Below, in pieces: positions 44,436 through 54,605 of a stretch of 64,000 nucleotides of DNA (within the stretch, counting starts at the first letter, position 1; each line of letters starts with the position of its first letter). Origin of the DNA: Pseudo-nitzschia pungens (lineage: Eukaryota; Bacillariophyta; Bacillariophyceae; Bacillariales; Bacillariaceae); the NCBI GenBank assembly GCA_037355855.1, contig CM074768.1, positions 620,001-684,000 on the forward strand. Direction: 5' to 3'. The notes below the pieces were generated by a model, which was not told the DNA's origin, searched no databases, and worked only from the letters and a program-made list of their open reading frames with translations. The translations under genes and the position numbers were made by a program.

Positions 44436-44960
44436 CTCACGACCGATCGGTGCGGAGAGTGACGACGAGGACGACGAAGGTACGATCGCTCCAGAGAGGG
44501 CCGACGGGGGTACAATCGCTCCAGAGAGGGACGAGGGGGGTACAATCGCTTCAACGGGGACGACGAGGGTACTAACAGTTTGTCGTTGTTTTTTTTTAAT
44601 TTCGTCTTCGCTTTGGACAGGGACGACGAGGGTACGATCGCTACAATCGCTTCTGACACGGACAACGAGGGTACTATCGCTACGATCGCTTCTGACAGGG
44701 ACGACGAGGGTACGATCGCTACGATCGCTTCTGACAGGGACGACGAGGGTACGTACGATCGCTCCAGATAGGGCCGACGTCGTTACGATTGTTGAAGAGG
44801 GGAACGACCGATACGATTGCTGAAGAGGGGAACAACGAACGACCGATACGATTGCTGAAGAGGGGAACGACCGATACGATCGCTCAAGAGGGGAACGACC
44901 GATACGATTGTTGAAGAGGGGAACGACCGATACGATTGCTGAAGAGGGGAACGACAAGGA
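44436..44960. repeat. GACGACGAGGGTACGATCGC repeats
   Basis: About four units of roughly 40 bp (GATCGCTTCTGACAGGGACG) at 44615-44760, then about seven units of 25-34 bp (GAGGGGAACGACCGATACGA) at 44790-44955. Confidence 0.8.
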
Positions 44961-44984
44961 AAGACGGCGATAGTTCTTTAACAA

Positions 44985-46575
44985 TATTCTCATGTATTAT
45001 CAACGCGTTTGTATTATCGACGCGTTGCTGCTTGCTGCTGCTTGCTGTCCCCCCTTCTTATTATCGACGCGTTTGTATTATCGACGCGTTGCTGGCTGCT
45101 TGCTGCTGCTTGCTGTCCCCCCCTGTATCATCGACGCGTTGCTGCTTGCTGCTGCTTGCTGTCCCCCCCTGTATTATCGACGCGTTGCTGCTGCTTGCTG
45201 CCCCCCCCCTGTATTATCGACGCGTTCTTTGTTGTTTGCTGTTTGCTGTCCCCCCTGTATTGTCGACGCGTTGCTGCTTGCTGTCCCCCTTGTATTATCG
45301 ACGTTGCTGCTGCTTGCTGTCCCCCCTGTTTTTATTTTTTTTCTACGTAAATCCCTGTACAATTTGTACTGGAAAATCGAATTTTTTGATTGGCTCGTTA
45401 ACTCAGCACCTCTATCTGCTTGCTGCTTGCTGTCCCCCCCCTGTATCATCGACACGTTGCTGCTGCTTGCTGCTTGCTGCTTGCTGGTGTCCCCCCCCTG
45501 TATTATCGACGCGTTGCTTGTATTATCGACGCGTTGCTGCTTGCTGTCCCCCCTGTAATATCGACGCGTTGCTGCTTGCTGTCCCCCCTGTAATATTGAC
45601 GCGTTGCTTGTATTATCGACGCGTTGCTGCTTGCTGTCCCCCCTGTAATATCGACGCGTTGCTGCTCCTTGCTGTTCCCCCCTGTATTATCGACGCGTTG
45701 CCGCTGCTTGCTGTCCCCCCTGCTGTATTATCGACGCGTTGCTGCTGCTTGCTGTCCCCCCTCTGTATTATCGACGCGTCGTTGCTGCTTGCTGTCCCCC
45801 CCCTGTATTATCAACGCGTTTGTATTATCGACGCGTTTGTTCCTGCTTGCTGTCCCCCCTGCTGTATTATTGACGCGTTGCTGCTTGCTGCTTGCTGTCC
45901 CCCCCCCCTGTATTATCGACGCGTTGTTGCTTGCTGTCCCCCCCTGTATTATCGACGCGTTGCTGTTTGCTGCTGCTTGCTGTCCCCCCTGTATTATCCA
46001 CGCGTTGCTGCTGTTTGCTGTTTGCTGTCCCCCCTGTATTAATTTTTTTCTACGTATATTCCTGTACAATTTGTACTGGAAAATCGATTTTTTTGATTGG
46101 CTCATTCACTCAACACCTCTATCTGCTTGTTGTCCCCCCTGTATTATCGTTGCGTTGCTGCTGCTTGCTGTCCCCCCCTGTATTATCGACGCGTTGCTGT
46201 TTGCTGCTGCTTGCTGTCCCCCCTGTATTATCCACGCGTTGCTGCTGTTTGCTGTTTGCTGTCCCCCCTGTATTAATTTTTTTCTACGTATATTCCTGTA
46301 CAATTTGTACTGGAAAATCGATTTTTTTGATTGGCTCATTCACTCAACACCTCTATCTGCTTGTTGTCCCCCCTGTATTATCGTTGCGTTGCTGCTGCTT
46401 GCTGTCCCCCCCCCCTCCTGTATTGTTGACGCGTTGCTGCTGATTGCTGCTTGCTGCTTGCTGCTTGCTGTCCCCCCTGTATTATCGACGCATTGCTGCT
46501 GCTTGCTGCTTGCTGTCCCCCCTGTATTATCGACGCGTTGCTGCTGCTTGCTGTGATGGCGCGTTGCTGCTGCTT
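44985..46575 (-). repeat. Large minisatellite array of element A (CGTCGATAATACAGGGGGGA unit)
   Basis: About 1.6 kb of units built from CGCGTCGATAATACA, a G5-G9 run, ACAGCAAGCAGC and AGCAGCAA (given in minus sense). Unit length is 28-60 bp because the G run and the AGC count vary. Two near-identical blocks interrupt it (about 45325-45415 and, twice, 46035-46130 and 46275-46370) with TTGTACTGGAAAATCGA and GATTGGCTCATTCACTCAAC. The inverted relative is at 54070-55735. Confidence 0.9.
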
Positions 46576-46875
46576 GCTGTGATGGTGGGGGTGTCGAACC
46601 GAAGGGAGGGTGAGTTCTTCTTTCAGAGAAGAAATAAAATCCATAAGATTGTTATCACGATAATAGGTCCGGCAATCACTATTGAAATAAAGGTGCTTTG
46701 AGAGCCCTTGAGATACATATCGATAGGTGAAATTGTAGCTTGATTCTTGTTTGTATCCCTTGAAGGATTTTGATTTTCTTCTTCTTCCGGAGGCAATGCA
46801 GTTGCGACAATGGAATGTCTTGGGTATTCTGGGATCATTGGCAAAGTGCCTTGGGTCGGAGGAAGCTTTCGGCAT
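46378..46875 (-). CDS. C2HC zinc-finger frame running into the minisatellite, element A copy
   Basis: ATG 46875 (MPKASSDPRHFAN). About 105 residues look like real protein, with CRNC, FKGYKQE and YVSQGLSKHLYFNSDCRTYY, a Cys-x2-Cys...His-x5-Cys arrangement. About 60 residues then come from the array (SSSNASIIQGGQQ). The element B copy at 53763 is the same protein with scattered substitutions, and its finger motif is kept. Its resemblance to the N-terminus of the ORF at 47883-48974 suggests a leftover DNA-binding exon of a transposase. It could bind element ends; that is inference. Confidence 0.5.
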   Translation of the reverse strand: MPKASSDPRHFANDPRIPKTFHCRNCIASGRRRKSKSFKGYKQESSYNFTYRYVSQGLSKHLYFNSDCRTYYRDNNLMDFISSLKEELTLPSVRHPHHHSKQQQRAITASSSNASIIQGGQQAASSSNASIIQGGQQAASSKQQSAATRQQYRRGGGQQAAATQR

Positions 46876-47169
46876 GGTGGTGTGCGTGAAATACAAACAT
46901 GTGTTTGATAATAAAATAATTGTTGTTGTGATGCGATGCGAAGGAGGAAAATTAAAATGGTCCGTGACGTAACTTTTGTGTGATGAAGTAAATCTGATTA
47001 AAAATTATTTGTTATATGGAGTCGAATGTGTCAAATCTGTAAAATGGAATGAAAAGGTGACGAGGGACTGAATATCAGGGTCTAGATCAGAACATTTTCC
47101 AGAAAACAATGCGGGGATCGAGAAAAAAAAGAAATAAGGTTGAGAATAGTGGAAAAAAGGTTGTGAAAT

Positions 47170-47264
47170 AAAAAATTGGGGTCGCATTTTTTTTAGACAA
47201 GTCGCGATTGGGTCGCGATCCGGTCGCGATTGGTCGCGATGGGTCGCGAACCGGTTTTCGGACG
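47170..47264. repeat. Right subterminal GGTCGCGAT repeats and TIR of element A
   Basis: Five GGTCGCGA(T/A) motifs, spaced about 10 bp, lead into the terminal GAACCGGTTTTCGGACG. The mirrored cluster is at 53372-53450 in B. Confidence 0.75.
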
Positions 47265-47882
47265 CAAAGCAACCAAACGAAGCAGCTAGCAACGGATCTG
47301 ATAGCAGAAACGAAGAGCGCAGGTCTTGGTTAATACATGTAGGTCCTGGGGTTGTGATTGGGGGTGTAAAAGGGAGCGAGATATCGCATGGTAAAGTTGT
47401 GTAGAAATCTACGTATTTTTAGTACTGGAACATCGGAATGTCGGACAAAATGCGCGATGCGCAAATTGTGGTATTCTGGAGTTAGCAACCATAGTAGCGC
47501 CTTATAATAAGCCTGTTGCTAAGCCTGTATGCTAAGCCTGTTGCTAACCAGCATTTAGCACACAGCTCTAGTAGCACTCAGCTCAGCACCTGTTAGTAGT
47601 CAGCTGCTGGATGCTACTGCCTGTAGCCCCAGTACACTTCCCTACACAGGAGCCTTAGCACAATCCATAGCATCCATCTCGGATATCTTCATATAGATGC
47701 TTTGATAATCTTTGGAAATAGTAGTAAGAATTATGATAAGAGTTATGATGTAAAACTAAATGGATAAAATAAAACATTTCTTGTACAACGTCACATCATG
47801 ATGTTGTTTGTTTATCTTGATAAAAGCAAGAAACAGACATAGAGAAGCTTTGAAATGTCATGAAGAGTCATAGGAGAGAACC
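47265..47882. repeat. Spacer with partial R1 copy
   Basis: 47265-47465 shows nothing recognisable. 47470-47700 is the 3' part of R1 (GGAGTTAGCA...TAAGCCTGTTGCTAAGCC...TGTAGCCCCAGTACACTTCC...ATCTTCATAT). 47720-47810 weakly resembles 7800-7880. Confidence 0.6.
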
Positions 47883-48974
47883 TTAGTCGTGGACATTGGT
47901 CATTGAAGAACCTTGAGGATGTAGAAACAGTGTTTGTTTCTTAATACATAAATAGATTGTTTCGACATTGTCTTCCTTCTCATGAAAGATTTTATCATGC
48001 AGAGTAATAAGTGGTGGGCGTTTTCTTGTCTCTACACTGAAAATACCCAGAGTCATATTCAGAGGAGTCAGCATAAGCTCACTATTGGATAGAAGAGAAT
48101 ATAGTGCATCTCTAAACTCCCGAACGTAGATCTGAGCCGGTTGAGCCGGTTTCTTGTCTGGTAGCCAAGTGACTATCTTCGGTTGAAATTTTGTGTCAGG
48201 TATTCTGATATGCTTCTGTATTTCTTTGAATACAACGTGGCGGTTCCTGATTTTTGCAATTCCAAAATCAAAACCAGGGAGGTTCTGAGATTCTTTTGCC
48301 CAGTTCATTATGGTTCGGAATGTACCTAATTGCAACCAATGCCTTGTTGAAATGGGATTCATAAGCTTGATTTCAACCTGTGCTTGCTGAGTTATATTGG
48401 GTACTGGCTTGGAACGGAACATCTGTTCCATGTTATTGGTGAGTGCTTCTGGTTCCATATTTTTGGGTTCATTTGCATCATCAAGCAGCATAATGTCATC
48501 ATCTTCATCATTTCCATCCGCAGCTAAATATGATTGTATAACATCGTCCCGCTCGATAGGTGGTACCAGGACATCTGGTACCACTTGCCTATTTAAATTT
48601 TGGTTCTCTTCCCCATTTGCACCTCTATCCGTCGCCACCACTCCCTGTGGACCATTTTCTGTCATTGTCAACAAAAAACTTGATGGGTCATGTCGGTCTG
48701 CACCTCCACCAGTATGGTATGTTTTGAACACCGATGCCGCTGTCTTCTCTACTACATTATGATAGTAGTACCTGCTGCACTCACTTGATCTGGACAAGTG
48801 GCTTGTAAGCCCGCTGCATACATATTTGAAAGATGACTGATCTTTTTTGCACACTCTTTTGTACCCACTGAATTTTTTCAGGGTGTTTGTGATCTGAAAA
48901 CACACCAGACAGTAGTAGAAGTCTGTCTGGATTTTAACACCACCAGCATACTGTGTCCTTCTTTTGTTGGGCAT
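47883..48974 (-). CDS. Zinc-finger / CACTA-Plavaka transposase-like N-terminal protein
   Basis: 363 residues, from ATG 48974 to TAA 47883. The N-terminus has FYYCLVCFQ, then FKYVCSGLTSHLSRSSECSR: Cys-x2-Cys and His-x5-Cys, the same pattern as the element A/B zinc-finger frames. An acidic linker follows (GNDEDDDIMLLDDA). The C-terminal half (LGTFRTIMNWAKESQNLPGF, HVVFKEIQKHI, IVTWLPDKKP, REFRDALYSLLSNSELM) resembles the region before the catalytic core in Plavaka/CACTA-type transposases of fungi and diatoms. No DDE core follows on either strand, so this is a truncated transposase or a domesticated fragment. The family call is from motif memory. Confidence 0.55.
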   Translation of the reverse strand: MPNKRRTQYAGGVKIQTDFYYCLVCFQITNTLKKFSGYKRVCKKDQSSFKYVCSGLTSHLSRSSECSRYYYHNVVEKTAASVFKTYHTGGGADRHDPSSFLLTMTENGPQGVVATDRGANGEENQNLNRQVVPDVLVPPIERDDVIQSYLAADGNDEDDDIMLLDDANEPKNMEPEALTNNMEQMFRSKPVPNITQQAQVEIKLMNPISTRHWLQLGTFRTIMNWAKESQNLPGFDFGIAKIRNRHVVFKEIQKHIRIPDTKFQPKIVTWLPDKKPAQPAQIYVREFRDALYSLLSNSELMLTPLNMTLGIFSVETRKRPPLITLHDKIFHEKEDNVETIYLCIKKQTLFLHPQGSSMTNVHD

Positions 48975-49344
48975 CACGTTGACACAAATATAATGATTTC
49001 AGGATCTGAAAGGACGATAACAACAATATTCATTATCCATGTTGTTAATATCGTGTCCAGAAAAGAAGGAAAAACCAAAATTGTCACGGAGAGAAGCTTG
49101 CAGAGTGTATATGCTTGCAGAGTATGTATGTACGGCCGCCTGCATTTTGAGATTAGATATACAATAGGGAAAAAAAACACAGAACTGGATACTAGTAACA
49201 TAACCGTGAATCGGTGATGACAGTAATGTCGATGTCCTTTTTCTGTTGCTGGCACTTCAAATCTGATTTGCTTCCCTTTATTTTCATTTTTTGTCCTATT
49301 TTGTGCATGCTATGATTCTATTTTATTATGCTTCTTCTTAATCA
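48975..49344. other. Short region upstream of the transposase-like ORF
   Basis: About 370 bp of AT-rich sequence. It would hold the promoter of the minus-strand ORF. No terminal inverted repeat is recognised. Confidence 0.4.
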
Positions 49345-51085
49345 ATAATTGGAACATTTTAACCATTCCAGTGCCAATAGTCCTCACCCTATGTATGCTT
49401 GTTGGTACTATGGAAAAAGTCTCTTTGCTTTGGTTTGCTTCTTCCTATTTTTGCTCTTTGCTTTGCTACCTATTTTGTTTGCTCTTTGCTATGCTTTGCT
49501 AGTACCTATTTTTGCTCTTTGCTTTGCTTCTTCCTATTTTTGCTCACTGCTTTGCTACCTATTTTTGCTCTTTCCTTTGCTTTGCTACCTATCTATTTTT
49601 GCTCACTGCTTTGCTACTAATTGCTTTGCTCACAGTGAGTTGTTATTCTACATTGCGCTGTAGTAGTTATTCTGGCATCCTGTTTTGCTTCCTATTTTTG
49701 CTCACTGCTTTGCTAATTGCTTTGCTCACAGTGAGGTCTTATTCTAGTACATTGCGCTGAAGTTATTCTGGCATTCTGTTTTGCTTCCTATTTTTGCTCA
49801 CTGCTTTGCTTCCTATTTTTGCTCACTGCTTTGCTACCTGCTTTGCTCACTGCTATGCTAACTGCTTTGCTCACTGCTCTGCTCTGCTCACTGCTTTGCT
49901 GAGTGCTGTGCTACTAACTGCTTTGCTCACTGCTTTGCTGGCTGCTTTGATGACTGAACTGCTTTGCTCCCTGCTTTGCTGGCTGCTTTGCTGACTGAAC
50001 TGCTTTGCTCACTGCTTTGCTGGCTGCTTTGCTGACTGAACTGCTTTGCTCCCTGCTTTGCTGGCTGCTTTGCTGACTGTACTGTAGTTATTTTTGCTTC
50101 CTATTTTTGCTTCCTAATCTTGCTTTGCTTTTGCTTGTGTTATTCTACATTTCACTGTAGTAATTTTTGCTTCCTATTTTTGCTTCCTATTTTGCCCACC
50201 TATTTTGGCTTCCTACTATTTTGCATACCTATTTTTGCTTCCTATTCTTGCCTCCTGTGTTTACTATTCTTGCCTCCTTTTTTGCTTAATCTTGATTTGC
50301 TTCCTAAAATTGCTTGCTTTTTTCTTTGCTTCCTATTTTTGCTTCCTATTTTTGCTAACTTATTGGATACCTACTTTGCTTGCATTATTCTACATTGCAC
50401 TGCTGTATTTATTTTTGCTTCCTGCTTTGCTTCCTATTTTTGTTCCCTGCCTATTTTTGCTTCCTAGTAGTTTTGCTTCCTAGTTTTGCTGACTATTTTT
50501 GTTTTTTATTTAAGCTACTAACTGCTTTGGTTACTGCCTCCTTGCTTGGTTTACTCTACAGTGCGCTGTAGTTATTTTTCCTTCCTATTTTTGCTTCCTG
50601 TTTTTTCTTCAGCTCACTTAGTGGCATGTTCCCTGTTCTACCTACTATCTGTACATACTATGTATGTACAATGCTGTCATTTTTTTGGAGTCACCCTGTA
50701 GATGTAGTACTGAACTGAATGTACATCGCACATCATGTACTAGTACTATAAAGTACGTAATTTGCTGTCATTTTTTTTACTCAGCATGTAGATTTAGTAC
50801 TGTACTTCAGGTAACCTTACTTCCGTCATTTTCAGACTTCCGATTATCCGATTTTCCGCCCCACACGTCGCTCCTTCAGGATGTGTCATAATTTTCTGGC
50901 CGGCCCAGTCAAAAGTTGATTGCAAGGCACCTGTTACCATTTTGCTTTTCTTGCTGTAGTCTATACAAGAGAGGGTGGGTTGTAGACCTTGTAGCGCCTC
51001 CTGGTGGCTTACCCAGATATCTACAAGGAGTACAACGCATGTACCAATGACAAAGAAGACGAAGATGACGGCTTACCCACATATT
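49345..51085 (+). mobile_element. Element J: decayed relative of elements A/B/I, no termini seen
   Basis: Modules come in the same order as in A: half a 181-bp satellite unit of element I type (CCATTCCAGTGCCAATAGTC, 49364); TTTGCT-rich low-complexity sequence (49430-50600); TGTCATTTTTTT stretches with TAGTACTG (50680-50810); CCGCCCCACACG and GGATGTGTCATAATTTTCTG (50855-50900); and GGCTTACCCAGATAT (about 51006, again near 51070). Neither CGTC...GACG terminus was found. Confidence 0.5.
49430..50600. repeat. TTTGCTCACTGC / CCTATTTTTGCTT low-complexity repeat
   Basis: About 1.2 kb of short units (CTGCTTTGCTCACTGC, TTCCTATTTTTGC, GCTGGCTGCTTTGCTGACTG). Open frames made of Leu/Cys/Phe/Ala are repeat products. 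Confidence 0.85.
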
Positions 51086-51129
51086 GAACGACGAAGACGA
51101 CAAAAAAGTTGTAAGTGAATTTCATCTGG

Positions 51130-52030
51130 GCCATCCAATGGTTTTTATTTTTGCGCATTGTTTGCGGCCTGTGTGCAAAGTTCGGTTTCAATCCAAGTGT
51201 CCGTTGCATCAGAATTGTGTCTGTCTCAAACTATAACTGTTAAAACCGTTATTACGCATAAGAAGTATGTGTCTTTTTTTAGACGCATAAGTATTGGTTA
51301 TGCGTCTAATATTAGACACATAATATTATGCGTCTAGAACATGTACGAATGTGTGTACAATTCTACAGAGTTATGCCTCTAAAAAAAAATTTTAGACGCA
51401 TAATTGGTCCAAATCGCCGTAGAACTCAGTAGTACACTGTAAAACTATTAGACGCATAATGTACATCATTTATAGATGTGGTTCAATACACATTCACATT
51501 TTACACTTAGTGTACCATTGTCACACTTAGTGTACCATTGTCAATGTAAATATCTACTACACTTAAAATAAATACACGGTTCATTAATTCATCGTGTGTA
51601 ATATTTATTGTGACTTGTTGAAGTTTGGTCATTTCACATATACGTCTAAAACTTGTACCAGTCTGTGTAAGATTCTACAGGACAATGCGTCTAAAACGCA
51701 TAGTCATGCTGTGTCTAAAACTTGTACCAGGCTGCGTAAGATTCTACAGGAAAATGCGTCTAAAAAGATTAGACGCACAGTGTGTCTAAAAATAGATGCA
51801 AGACGCATAATTATGCATCTAAAACCATTTTAAGACATATACTAGTTATGCGCCTAAAATTATTTTTAGACGCATAGTTATGCGTCTAAAGTTAATGTCT
51901 GTTAACGGTAGTAGTTAACGGCTTGTTTTTTGACAGACACTATTCAAAAACTCAATGGACACTTGGATTGAAACCGAACTCAGCCCGGTCCTCAAAAAAT
52001 GAGCAAAAACAAAAACCATCGGATGGCTTT
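51130..52030. mobile_element. 0.9-kb foldback/MITE-like element with TAGACGCATAA repeats
   Basis: The left end CCATCCAATGGTTTTTATTT...GGTTTCAATCCAAGTGTCC (about 51130-51210) is matched in reverse complement by GGACACTTGGATTGAAACC...AAAAACCATCGGATGG (about 51957-52028). The inverted similarity continues inward through GTGTCTGTC and the TAACGG stretches. The centre carries more than ten TAGACGCATAA/TTATGCGTCTAA motifs in both orientations. Target duplication not determined. Confidence 0.65.
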
Positions 52031-53371
52031 GTTGTTTGACAATAGGTGTGGAAGAATAGAACTAACTGCTGCTTCTAGACGAATCCAGGTAGAACGTCAA
52101 CAATTCCAAGTAGAACGACAAAGAATCCAAGTAGAACAACAATGAATACAAGGAGAACGACAACAAATCCAAGTAGAAAGACAACGAATCCAAGGAGGGC
52201 GACGACAAAGCCAAGGAGGGCAACGTAAGATCCAAGGAGGGCGACGTAAGTGAATTCTATAAATTGTTTGACACCTGCTTGTCCAAAAACTAACGATTCT
52301 GTTTACTGGGAAGATTGATGTTTGTGGCAGGGTGATGTAGTAGAGTCGACACGTTGGGTGCGTTTTTGACCTTTCTTTTGGTCTCAGGTAGTTATGTGGA
52401 GTCAGATTCTGCTGATCGAACACAAGAAACTTGTTCATTGTAAAAAGAAGCAAGTAGCTGACGGCGTTTATTGTGATCATGAGAAATGGACAAAGTTCTT
52501 CTAATAGGAGGTGGATTTGTTGTTCGTTGCTTGAAGCACATCCCAATTAGAAGGGCAGGAGGACTTTCTTGCTGTTTGTTTCCTATGGCGCTCAGCCATG
52601 ATGAGACAGAGTAAATTGATGATGATCGAACATGAAATTTATGATGCTGGAGAGATGAGTTTTGATTGAAAACTTTGAAAGATATGAGAAAATGTAAGGC
52701 TTCTTGTTTTTTTGGATCGTGCATTATTGGTGAAACAAATTTTTGAAACCAAAAAATGAAACCAAAAAAAAGGTTTTTTCAAAACGTGCATTCACAGTCG
52801 AAAGCATGAAATAAGTCTTATGGAGTAAATAAGCGTAGGGTGGCGGGCAGAGTTGTGCAGGGTGGCGAGTGGAGTAGTGTACAAGATTGGCGAGCGGATT
52901 AAGGTAGAGTGGCGAGTGGAGTAATGTAGGGTTTGTTGGGGTTGTTATGTAGAGTGGCGAGTGGAGTAATGTAGAGTGACAGGTAGAGTAATGTAGAGTG
53001 ACAGGTACTAGAATAAGAATGTAGAGTGACAGAAGAGTAGTAACCTTAATGTAGAGTGGCCGGCGGAGAAACATAGAGTGGCGAGCGTAGAGAAATGTAC
53101 ACTACGCTACAGTGCTAGTACAGCGCTACAGCTGTTACACTCTAAAGTAGAAATTCAGAGTAGTATGAATAATTGTGTGTTATTTCACTTTACGAGATGG
53201 GATTCAAAATAAAGAGAGGAAATAATGAGCGATGATGTCATCGCAATCTCCTTATATGATTTACATCCCTGTATATAACATATATTCTGTATGTAACCTT
53301 AATCGTACGATCACTCTCTTCTGCATGCCTGTTCATACATACCAGATATCCATACATGGATATCTTTCTAT
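52031..53371. repeat. Spacer with 21-bp and about 30-bp tandem repeats
   Basis: 52085-52245 has units of about 18-21 bp (AATCCAAGTAGAACGACAA, AATCCAAGGAGGGCGACGAC). 52830-53110 has units of about 15-32 bp (GTAGAGTGGCGAGTGGAGTA, AATGTAGAGTGACAGGTAG). The rest (52250-52820, 53110-53371) shows no gene. Confidence 0.65.
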
Positions 53372-53762
53372 CGTCCGAAAACTGTTTCGCGACCCATCGC
53401 GACCAATCGCGACCCGATCGCGACCGGATCGCGACTTGTCTTAAAAAAACACGACCCCAATTTTTTATTTCACAACCTTTTTTCCATTATTCTCAACCAC
53501 ATTTCTCCCTTTTCTCAACTCCCCCAACGTGTCGACGGAAATGTTCTGTTCTAGACCCTGACATTCAGTCCCTCTTCACACTTTCATTCCATTTTACACA
53601 TTTGACACACTTGACTCAACACAACAAATAATTTTTAATCCAATTTACTTCAATCACACCAAAGGGTTACGTCGTGCACCTTTGTGAACTTTTTTTTTCA
53701 GTGGTGTCACATCACATACCGGTACCCCAGCTAAGAATCGCATCACAAAAACACACACCACC

Positions 53763-54605
53763 ATGCCGAAAGCTTCCTCCGACCCAAGGCACTTTGCCAA
53801 TGAGCCCAGAATACCCAAGACATTCCATTGTCGCAACTGCATTGCCTCCGGAAGAAGTAGAAAATCAAAATCCTTCAAGGGATACAAACAAGAATCGAGC
53901 CACTTTCACACCTACCGATATGTCTGTAGAGGACTTTCATTTCACTTGAAGTCCAACATTGATTGCCGAACTTATTATGTTAAGAACGATCTTATGGATT
54001 TTATTTCTTCTGCGAAAGCCGAAGTCACCCTCCCTTTGGTCCGACACACACCATCACAGTATGGACTGACAATGACACCAAGCAGCAAGCAGCAACACGT
54101 CGATAATACAGGGGGGACAGCAAGCAGCAGCGACGCGTCGATAATACAGGGGGGGACAGCAAGCAGCAGCGACGCGTCGATAATACAGGGGGGGACAGCA
54201 AGCAGCAGCAACGCGTCGATAATACAGGGGGGGGACAGCAAGCAGCAACGCGTCGATAAAACAGCAAGCAGCAGCAACTCGTTGATAATACAGGGGGGGA
54301 CAGCAAGCAGCAGCAACACATCGATAATACAGGGGGGGACAGCAAGCAGCAGCAACACGTCGATAATACAGGGGGGGACAGCAAGCAGCAGCAACGCGTC
54401 GATAATACCCCCCAGCAAGCAGCAACGCGTCGATAAAACAGCAAGCAGCAGCAACGCGTCGATAATACAGGGGGGGACAGCAAGCAGCAGCAACGCGTCG
54501 ATAATACAGGGGGGGGCAGCAAGCAGCAGCAACGCGTCGATAATACAGGGGGGGACAGCAAGCAGCAGCAACGCGTCAATAATACAAACAGCAACGCGTC
54601 GATAA
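53763..54605 (+). CDS. C2HC zinc-finger frame fused to minisatellite peptide, element B copy
   Basis: 280 residues from ATG 53763, preceded by CACCACC. Residues 1-100 hold CRNC...FKGYKQE...YVCRGLSFHLKSNIDCRTYY, with Cys and His spaced as in the 47883-48974 ORF. From about residue 105 the frame runs through the array and encodes repeats of TASSSNASIIQGG. Against the element A copy, changes in the finger region are modest and the metal ligands are kept, which hints at constraint before or after duplication. Whether the repeat tail is translated is unknown. Confidence 0.5.
   Translation: MPKASSDPRHFANEPRIPKTFHCRNCIASGRSRKSKSFKGYKQESSHFHTYRYVCRGLSFHLKSNIDCRTYYVKNDLMDFISSAKAEVTLPLVRHTPSQYGLTMTPSSKQQHVDNTGGTASSSDASIIQGGTASSSDASIIQGGTASSSNASIIQGGDSKQQRVDKTASSSNSLIIQGGTASSSNTSIIQGGTASSSNTSIIQGGTASSSNASIIPPSKQQRVDKTASSSNASIIQGGTASSSNASIIQGGAASSSNASIIQGGTASSSNASIIQTATRR

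Larger units (their letters stand above)
32436..47264 (+). mobile_element. Element A: giant satellite-bearing TIR transposon, split by element I
   Basis: Termini CGTCCGAAAACTGGTTCGCG (32436) and, in reverse complement, CGTCCGAAAACCGGTTCGCG (ending 47264), flanked on both sides by CA, a 2-bp target duplication. Without the nested insertion (33324-41451) it is about 6.7 kb and collinear with the reverse complement of element B. Modules in order are: subterminal GCGACC motifs; a 45-bp repeat; [element I]; the ATTTCATCAG/CCCTATCAG repeat; the 181-bp satellite; a CATTTTTTC-rich non-coding stretch; GACGACGAGG repeats; a minisatellite array; the zinc-finger frame (minus); and subterminal GGTCGCGAT repeats. 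Subterminal motif clusters and short target duplications fit CACTA-type elements. No transposase core is present, so it is probably non-autonomous. Confidence 0.75.

Noticed and set aside
44936..46556. Long plus-strand frames encoding Leu/Cys/Tyr/Arg-rich proteins of up to 368 residues
   Set aside because: They are translations of the minisatellite. All phases on this strand stay open because the unit lacks stops, and the same happens in reverse at 53975-55676.
44985..46575. Possible CRISPR array (regular short repeats with spacers)
   Set aside because: The inter-unit sequence is itself repeated, unit length varies with G-run and AGC counts, there are no cas genes, and the context is eukaryotic. 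It is a minisatellite.
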